This document shows, piece by piece, positions 57,757-64,000 of a DNA stretch of 64,000 nucleotides (position 1 is the stretch's first letter; the number at the start of each line of letters is the position of its first letter). The notes under the pieces were generated by a model. The model had not been told where the DNA came from, did no database searches, and was given only the letters and a program-made list of their open reading frames with translations. Location: NCBI GenBank assembly GCA_028583415.1, contig CM053269.1, forward strand, positions 42,707,016 to 42,771,015, in the 5' to 3' direction. The DNA comes from Protea cynaroides. Lineage: Eukaryota > Streptophyta > Magnoliopsida > Proteales > Proteaceae. Both the position numbers and the translations under genes were made by a program.

Positions 57757-58947
57757 GGGAAAATTTCACCCACCTCCCTTGTAATTTGGCTTAATAATAT
57801 GTGCCCTCCTTTTTTTGCGATAAATACACTAACATCCCCAGTCGACACCCAAACGTTAAGTAGACTAATAGAAAAGTTAAAAAAATCTTTTTACCCCCAA
57901 CACCATTCCCTTTGATTTTGGTATTTTCCCTATTTTTGTTTACAAAATCGCTCTTTCTTTGCAACGAGTCCAAAGTGTGAAAACTGATATGGAATATCTC
58001 TAGTGACATCTCCCTTCTTCGACGACGTCTCTATTCTCCGGCGATGTCTCTATTCTCTGGCGTTCCTCTTCTCCGACCGTAAGAACAAGAATTCCTCCAT
58101 AAACCTCTGCGTTATCTTCTCTTCTTTATTTTTGTTTCTACATTTTTTTTCGTCATACTATATCTTTGCGAAGCCCTATGGTTTAGAACTTCTTCATGTG
58201 AATGACACACTGTTCTTCGTTTTTTGTTTCTTTTCCAACGGCCAGGTCGGCCATACCTCTAATTTTATACCTTCTGATTTTGCAATCTTGACACTTTGTT
58301 TTTTGTTTTTTTGTTTATTCATTTTATTTTTTTTTTTGGAAAATTTTCAACCATTACCCAAAAAGAATTGATCAAATCACCTATCATCCAAGTTGTTTAA
58401 AAAAATCACCTACCACCCAAGTTAGACAAACATTAGTTTATTTGCTGATGGGAAAAAGTTGAAATTGTGTGTGAAAGTTTATACCCTTGTCATTTAAAAA
58501 ACAAAATGGAAAAAGAGAAACTCATACCGCCAAGAAAAGCAAGGCCACAGATTTCCTAGTAGCTAAAACCGTTTCAACTACCACAGTTTCCAAAACAGAA
58601 GAGACCATCCTCTCCAAAACAACGACCTCTGGGCAAAAACTCTCCAACTCCATTACAGGAAAAATTATGCATGTACCAAAAGTACAGAAACAAGAAAGAA
58701 AAGTAGACGAAAGAACAAACGACAAAGACAGAAATACCTAAGAGCAGATACAAGGAGAACTAGAGAGTAACTGACTACAGAAAGAAGGCAAATAAAAATC
58801 TCAAGTAGTCCACAACTAACAAAGGAGAAAGAGAGAAAGAGTTGTAGACAATTTTGCACGACAGTGAAAACGAACGCTTAGGTGGTGGAATGGGTGAACT
58901 CGGGTTAAGGTTTTTAGATGGACTAGGGTAAACGTAACGAGTCAGCA

Positions 58948-58948
<1 letters not shown>

Positions 58949-58989
<41 letters not shown>
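58949..58989. repeat. (GA)n microsatellite
   Basis: A GA tract inside the inner long-TIR element. Confidence 0.95.
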
Positions 58990-58992
<3 letters not shown>

Positions 58993-59288
58993 TAGGGTTT
59001 TGGTGTTCAACATTTTTAACTGTATGTTTTTGGAGCTTTGTGGAGATCTCGATTCTCGTCACTGTCACAGTCACTACGCCACGCCAGTCATCTAGAAACT
59101 CTATAAGGGTTTTACCGCTCATTAGGAATTAGGGTTTTTAGAGATTTTTTAGAGATTTTGAGACTGAAGACGTGAAAGCAACTTCTCTGGAGATTCTCAC
59201 CTGTCCATCACATATGATACATCAAGGTTAATGGAGGGAATTTTAAACCACAAAGAATGCAATTTTTCATGTTTAGCGGAGATCTATG

Positions 59289-59291
<3 letters not shown>

Positions 59292-59350
<59 letters not shown>
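59292..59350. repeat. (TC)n microsatellite
   Basis: A TC tract inside the inner long-TIR element, opposite in sense to the GA tract 300 bases to the left. Confidence 0.95.
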
Positions 59351-59352
<2 letters not shown>

Positions 59353-62329
59353 GAGTGTTTTCTTTGGTCGAATCTCTATTTAACGAGTTAAGAAGAGTAT
59401 CCCCAGCACTTCCTTCTGCCTCTACGCGTACTTTTTTCGTCTATAAAACTAGCAGTACAGGAGCAAGTAGCAGATCGGCAATTTGTCCTCGGTGGGCTAC
59501 AGAAGCATCGTCGGCGATTGGAGTAGCAGATCGGTAGTTCAAATTTAGGGTTGGAGGAACAGTAAAAATTGGGGATTTTTTGTTCTAGGCAAAATACGAA
59601 ACGAAAAGATGAGGAAGGGTGAAAAAACAAAAAAGGTAAATTAGACTTTTTTCCTTACAAAAAGGGTATTATTGTCATTCAAGTATTTTGTAACGGCTGA
59701 CATCAGCAACTAACGGCTCTGTTAGTTGCTTATGTATCTTTTTGATAAAGGTTTGTTTAACTTAGGTGGTAGGTGATTTTTTAAACAACTTGGGTGGTTA
59801 ATGATTTGATTAATTCTTTTTAGGTGGTAGCTAAAAATTTCCCTTTTTTTTTTCTTTCTAAACACTTTGCATATAGGGGAAACACATGGCTTTGTTTGTT
59901 CATGGAACAAACAAAGAAAGGTTGGATTGTTTCCCTTATTAGTGCAGAACATTGATTCTATAGAGGATATTGATTATGGATCGTGGAACAAACAAAGAAA
60001 GTTTTGTTTCTTTTGTTTCCCCCATCTTGGTGACTGCTCGACATCCTTGATCTCTACTTCATTAATTCCGATTACTCTCAATCTTAATTCCATGGATTTT
60101 AGCGACAATCTTGTTTCATGGATTCCAGTGACGAACTCGATAGATCAACATTCTTTTCGGTATGATTGATGTCAATCTTGGCTCTATTGATTCCAACAAT
60201 AAAGGGTGTTAAATGGTTTATAGTCGATTTAACGGTCCGGTCTGGTCCGATGTATAAGAGGGTAAAACCATAACCGAACCGATTAACTAAACGGTGTCAA
60301 GATTGAAACCAGAATCGATTAATAATCGAATTCGGTCTACTGATTTTTAAATGTTTTTCATTAATCAGTTTTGTTTGCAGTTTATAAACGGTTTAACGTA
60401 TCAGCTATTAATCGATTTTTCATAATAAAAAAATAAAAAATGTGCATCCGATCAAAGCTAGTACTCTTCCAAACAATATCAACACTGAACCCATGGTTCA
60501 CATCGACAGATACACCCTACATACAACATTAAGGATGAGTAATTAGTAATTGCAATTTCTTAGTCTATTCAACCTTAAAAAAAAAATTGCAACTTAAATG
60601 ACCAAGATCAAAGACAAAAAATCAATCATAATGACTATTGATAGCCTGCTAATGTTTTCTAGTTCCAAAATATAACTTTGAATATTGTTTCCCCCTAGGG
60701 AGTGAGTGAGACTGTTGGCTGTTGGTATACCATTATGCGTAATGGCTAATGGGGTTATATTTTCCAGAGTTTTTTTTTTTGTTTTGGTTTAATGGTTTAG
60801 GCCCTTGGGAAATGGGATTGGGGTCTTTACTCTTTAGTCTTTGGAAATAATATATTAATAATATAGGGAATGAGTTAGGTTTTAGAGAATTAATGGTTCA
60901 TATTCTATTTGGTTTAATTGGGTTTAGCCAGTGTAATCCGCTGGTTTAAACGGTTCAAAACCAAACCGAATCGATTAAGAAACAGTGTAATATTTGAAAC
61001 TAGAACCAAATAGATTATTGAATGGTCTCTCCGTTCTGGTGTAAATGGTTTGGTCCGATTTCTGTCCACGGTTTCAGTCCAAATGTGGCATCTTTACCGA
61101 CAATGATCTCTATGGTAGGCCGACATCCTTTATCTCTGCTCTAACAACTATAATTGTTCTCAATCTCAGTTTCACAAATTCCGACGACTTGTTTAGTTTG
61201 ATGATTCTCTCAATCTTTGCTCCATTGATTTCGTCAAGAGTTTTCTTCATCGGTGTCATTCAAGATGAGCTTAAATCCTGGGCGAAGCAAGGAAGAAGAG
61301 TTTTATGGGGTAGTTTTAGAATGGTGATACGTCATCAGTTAAGGGCCCTATCCTAATGGAGGAGATCTGCCTGAACCATATTTCATAAAGTAGAGGTGTT
61401 AGTGTAATTATAGCAAAAAAAGGTGGATGGATGTAATTATCCAAACTACAAGGGAGGTGGGTGAAAATTTTTCCCTAAAATATATATGGTGCGGTTGTTG
61501 TTCTCAAGTTTCATGTATACATATATATAATTCAAGCTCAATAAGATAACATAATATTATTTTCCAATCTTGTGATGTATAGGACTTTCCAAAACAAAGT
61601 TCATACTTATAAATTAATAATCTAACAAATTTAGTAGAAGAATTCCTTTATGATGTCTCCAAACCATGAATATTTAATTCATTAATATAAAAAAAAACTT
61701 AAAAAACAGCGACATCATCTATAGTTTCTAATCGGTTTAACAAGTGTAATTGATTTTAAACCGCACTGAACCATTTAGCAAAACGGTCTCATTTTTATAA
61801 TTAGAACCAAACCGTTTAATAAATGGTATCATGGACCCACGGTTACACTATTGTGAGGACAAAGATGGAAATCTTTTGGAAGTCGCCACCTAGATTAAGG
61901 TCTATGACCTCAGAAATGTGAAATCTCACCCTAAGGTAAGATTTCGATTGACTCATGACCCTTAGATTGGATTTCTGATCCATCAGAGATTGGGTAAGCG
62001 TCAGGTTACGATTATGGGAAGGGGTTAGGCACCCAAATCGTCCGATCGAAATCGATCTCCTATACCTTTCCTATGCTAGACTCTATTTGTTAAACCAAAT
62101 CAAACCACGTGGTTTGATATCATTGAACCGAATCTGTATCCATTAGATTGCCTACGTATTACGAAATTATTTTAAAAATCAGGTTCACCATCGTAGTTCA
62201 GGTGTGATTAAAGTTTATGACTGTGATTTATGCTTGTGCATGATTAAGTTCTTTGTTCAAGTTGAAGTTTATGCTTGAAAGGTTGAGAAACCCTATGGGT
62301 TAGGATCTGAATAGTCCATGTGGACTGAT

Positions 62330-62850
62330 AGAGTCCTAGTAGATCTAAGGATAACCCTATTTGGGTCAAAATAAGATAACCCTATCTGGGTTGGAATATG
62401 GATAACCCCATTTCTGGGTTAGAATCTGGATAACCCTATCTGGGTCAAAATGTGGATAAATATCATAATAGATCTATGAATAGCCCGAGTGGACTAAGGT
62501 TTGGATAACCCATTCTGGGTCAAAATATGGATAACCCTATTTAGGTCAAAATATGAACGGATAATCCTATTTGGATTAAAATATGATGGATATCCTAGTG
62601 GATCTATGGATAGTCCAAGTGGACTAAGGTGTGGATCCGAATTTAGGTTTCTCCCAAATAGTCTACGTATCATAGGGTTTGCCCTAAGAATCAGAATCTG
62701 TATAGTTCGGGTGCGATAACCCATTCTAGGTCAATGATTGAGAACTTATTCTAGGTTTAAGGTTGAGAACCTGTTCGAGGTTTAGGGTTGAGAACCTATT
62801 CTAGGTTTAGGGTTGAGAACCTGTTCTAAGTTTAGGGTTTATCGAGGGAT
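62330..62850. repeat. Minisatellites (GGATAACCC and TTGAGAACC units)
   Basis: About nine imperfect copies of a 25-35-bp unit GGATAACCCTATCTGGGTC are followed by four copies of a 27-bp unit GGTTGAGAACCTGTTCTAG. Confidence 0.75.
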
Positions 62851-63234
62851 AAAATCATCCTGAATGATCTTTTTCAACCTAAACTCTAGTTTTGAAAAGT
62901 TTGGTAAAGTATTTTCTTTCTTTATTAAGGTTTTTATTATTTTCATTATGCCCTCCCCAAGAATGTGGGTGCCTAAATGCATGTCCCCACACCTAATATG
63001 TTTGCTAGGTGTACAGATATGACAGTTCGACTAGGGTGCAGCATAAATTAAATTATTGCCAAAAATAAATTATTTATCTAAATATGGCATATAAACATTT
63101 ATGGCAAGAAATTCATATATAGTAAGATTGTTAAAAATCTCTCAAATATGACATGTATTACAAATAAGGCAAGAGTCTATATGGCATGATCTAGTATGTT
63201 ATCTTCTAAGCATGGCAAGACCTATTATGATCAT

Positions 63235-63620
63235 TTTTAGGATTTTTTTTACCCTAATTGCTATTTTCTTTTTATTTTTTAAAGTTTTTTTTATCCTAAT
63301 TGTAGTATTCTTTCCATTTTTAAGATTTTCTACCCTAATTGCTATTTTCTTTTCATTTTTAAGGTTTTCTACCCTAATTGCTGTGTTCTTTTCATTTTTA
63401 AGGTTTTCTATCATAATTGTTATTTTCTTTCTATTTTAGGATTTTCTAACCTAATGTTATTTTCTTTCTATTTTTAGGATTTTCTACCCTAATTGTTGTA
63501 TTCTTTCAATTTTTAAGGTTTTCTAACTTAATTGTTATTTTCTTTCTATTTTTAGGGTTTTCTACCCCAATAGATATATTCTTTTTATTTTTAAGATTTT
63601 CTACCCTATTGCTATTTTTC
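63235..63620. repeat. Minisatellite, about 42-46-bp unit x9
   Basis: Repeats of TTTTCTACCCTAATTGCTAT followed by TTTCTTTTCATTTTTAAG. Periodic Phe/Leu/Ile-rich reading frames here are by-products of the repeat. Confidence 0.85.
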
Positions 63621-64000
63621 AATTTATCTCTTTTCAAGACGAATATGATGAATGAAAACATTCTAACTATAGTAGTGGTAGTAATCCAAACATAGCAGTA
63701 TGCATCCAAACATGACAGTAATCATCTAAATATGACAGTAAGCATGTGACAGACAAATATGACAATAAGCATGTATAGCATTTCAAAACAGCAAAAATCA
63801 TGCAAGCATCAAGATGATGGACATATCAATATGAAATCCAATGGTTCAGATTTAATATCATCACATAATCAGAAATCAATTGATCATCTAGTGGATCTTA
63901 TTTATCAATCAATGACTCAAGATCAAAGGTCATAATTAAATCATGTGAAAATAACTTAACATCAAATGACCATATTAAAATTAGCATTAAAAATTTTCAA

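Larger units (their letters stand above)
58338..59843. mobile_element. Inner long-TIR DNA element (about 1.5 kb), nested
   Basis: The left arm (58338-58432) and right arm (59750-59843) are inverted repeats of about 95 bp; both read CCAAGTTGTTTAAAAAA and ATCACCTACCACC in the appropriate sense. T tracts of about ten bases flank both sides and may be the target duplication. The interior has opposed (GA)n and (CT)n tracts and short frames with no recognised domain. Confidence 0.65.
57757..61475. mobile_element. Outer long-TIR DNA element (about 3.7 kb)
   Basis: The left end (GGGAAAATTTCACCCACCTC) and the right end are inverted repeats over roughly 85 bp, with matches continuing through CACTAACA(T/C)C. 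No transposase is visible. Exon-like T/C-rich sequence near 57990-58120 is unassigned. A second inverted-repeat element lies within it. Flanks show no convincing target duplication. The long TIR suggests a Mutator-like non-autonomous element. Confidence 0.6.
61476..64000. other. Repeat-rich right edge, possible Tat/Ogre-type LTR region
   Basis: From about 61854 (TGTGAGGACAAAGATGGAAA) the sequence includes GTCGCCACCTAGATTAAGG, GGGAAGGGGTTAGGCACCC and GATTGCCTACGTATTACG, motifs I associate with LTR/leader regions of plant Tat-lineage Gypsy elements. No coding domain, partner LTR or primer site is in the window, so the call is tentative. Confidence 0.35.

Noticed and set aside
58003..58371. 122-codon Phe-rich frame as a membrane protein
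   Set aside because: It crosses the end of the inner inverted-repeat element and a T tract; composition reflects T-rich DNA.
63212..63439. 75-codon Phe/Ile/Leu-rich membrane-like protein
   Set aside because: The periodicity follows the roughly 45-bp minisatellite; an opposite-strand frame of similar length exists in the same repeat.

Overview
The window is nuclear DNA of a flowering plant. It shows AT-rich spacers, GT-AG introns, Copia and Gypsy LTR retrotransposons with tRNA-iMet-type primer sites, PIF/Harbinger and MITE-like DNA elements, and a plant-type bZIP gene family. I cannot name the species. Bases 6100-6599 are an assembly gap written as 500 N.

The backbone is a tandem array of four related four-exon bZIP transcription-factor genes, all on the minus strand: copy A (1963-3499, 229 codons), copy B (about 19670-26219, a pseudogene), copy C (31656-33062, 207 codons) and copy D (53006-54435, 202 codons). 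They share intron positions and phases, a TATA-like box upstream and long stretches of flanking DNA, so the repeated unit is a segment of several kilobases. All four carry serine where the bZIP basic region normally has its invariant DNA-contacting asparagine.

Mobile elements have expanded the array. A Copia element (5584-19347, target duplication CTAAG) sits in the 3' flank of copy B. A Gypsy element (5829-12379, target duplication ATAGG) is nested inside that Copia element's 3' LTR and contains the N gap. A second Copia element (20226-25328, target duplication CATAT) sits in intron 2 of copy B. Between copies C and D lie a LINE tail, a possible CACTA end, a 5'-truncated Gypsy element (about 36573-43121) and a PIF/Harbinger element (45058-50535, target duplication TTA) that splits the 3' flank of copy D. 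Because the flanks are repeated, the sister copies serve as empty sites that confirm these insertions.

Smaller features include a frameshifted DJ-1/PfpI exon at the left edge, a 148-bp MITE with a 10-bp target duplication, tandem palindromic elements in three inter-gene spacers, a CAC-repeat tract expanded in unit C, two nested long-terminal-inverted-repeat elements (57757-61475), and minisatellites with a possible Tat-type LTR at the right edge.

I found no tRNA or rRNA gene, no CRISPR array and no complete host gene other than the bZIP family. The most unusual items are the bZIP array lacking the basic-region asparagine, a spliced-looking antisense gene between the primer site and gag of the nested Gypsy element, and the rearranged Harbinger element that also carries a GRF-type zinc-finger reading frame.
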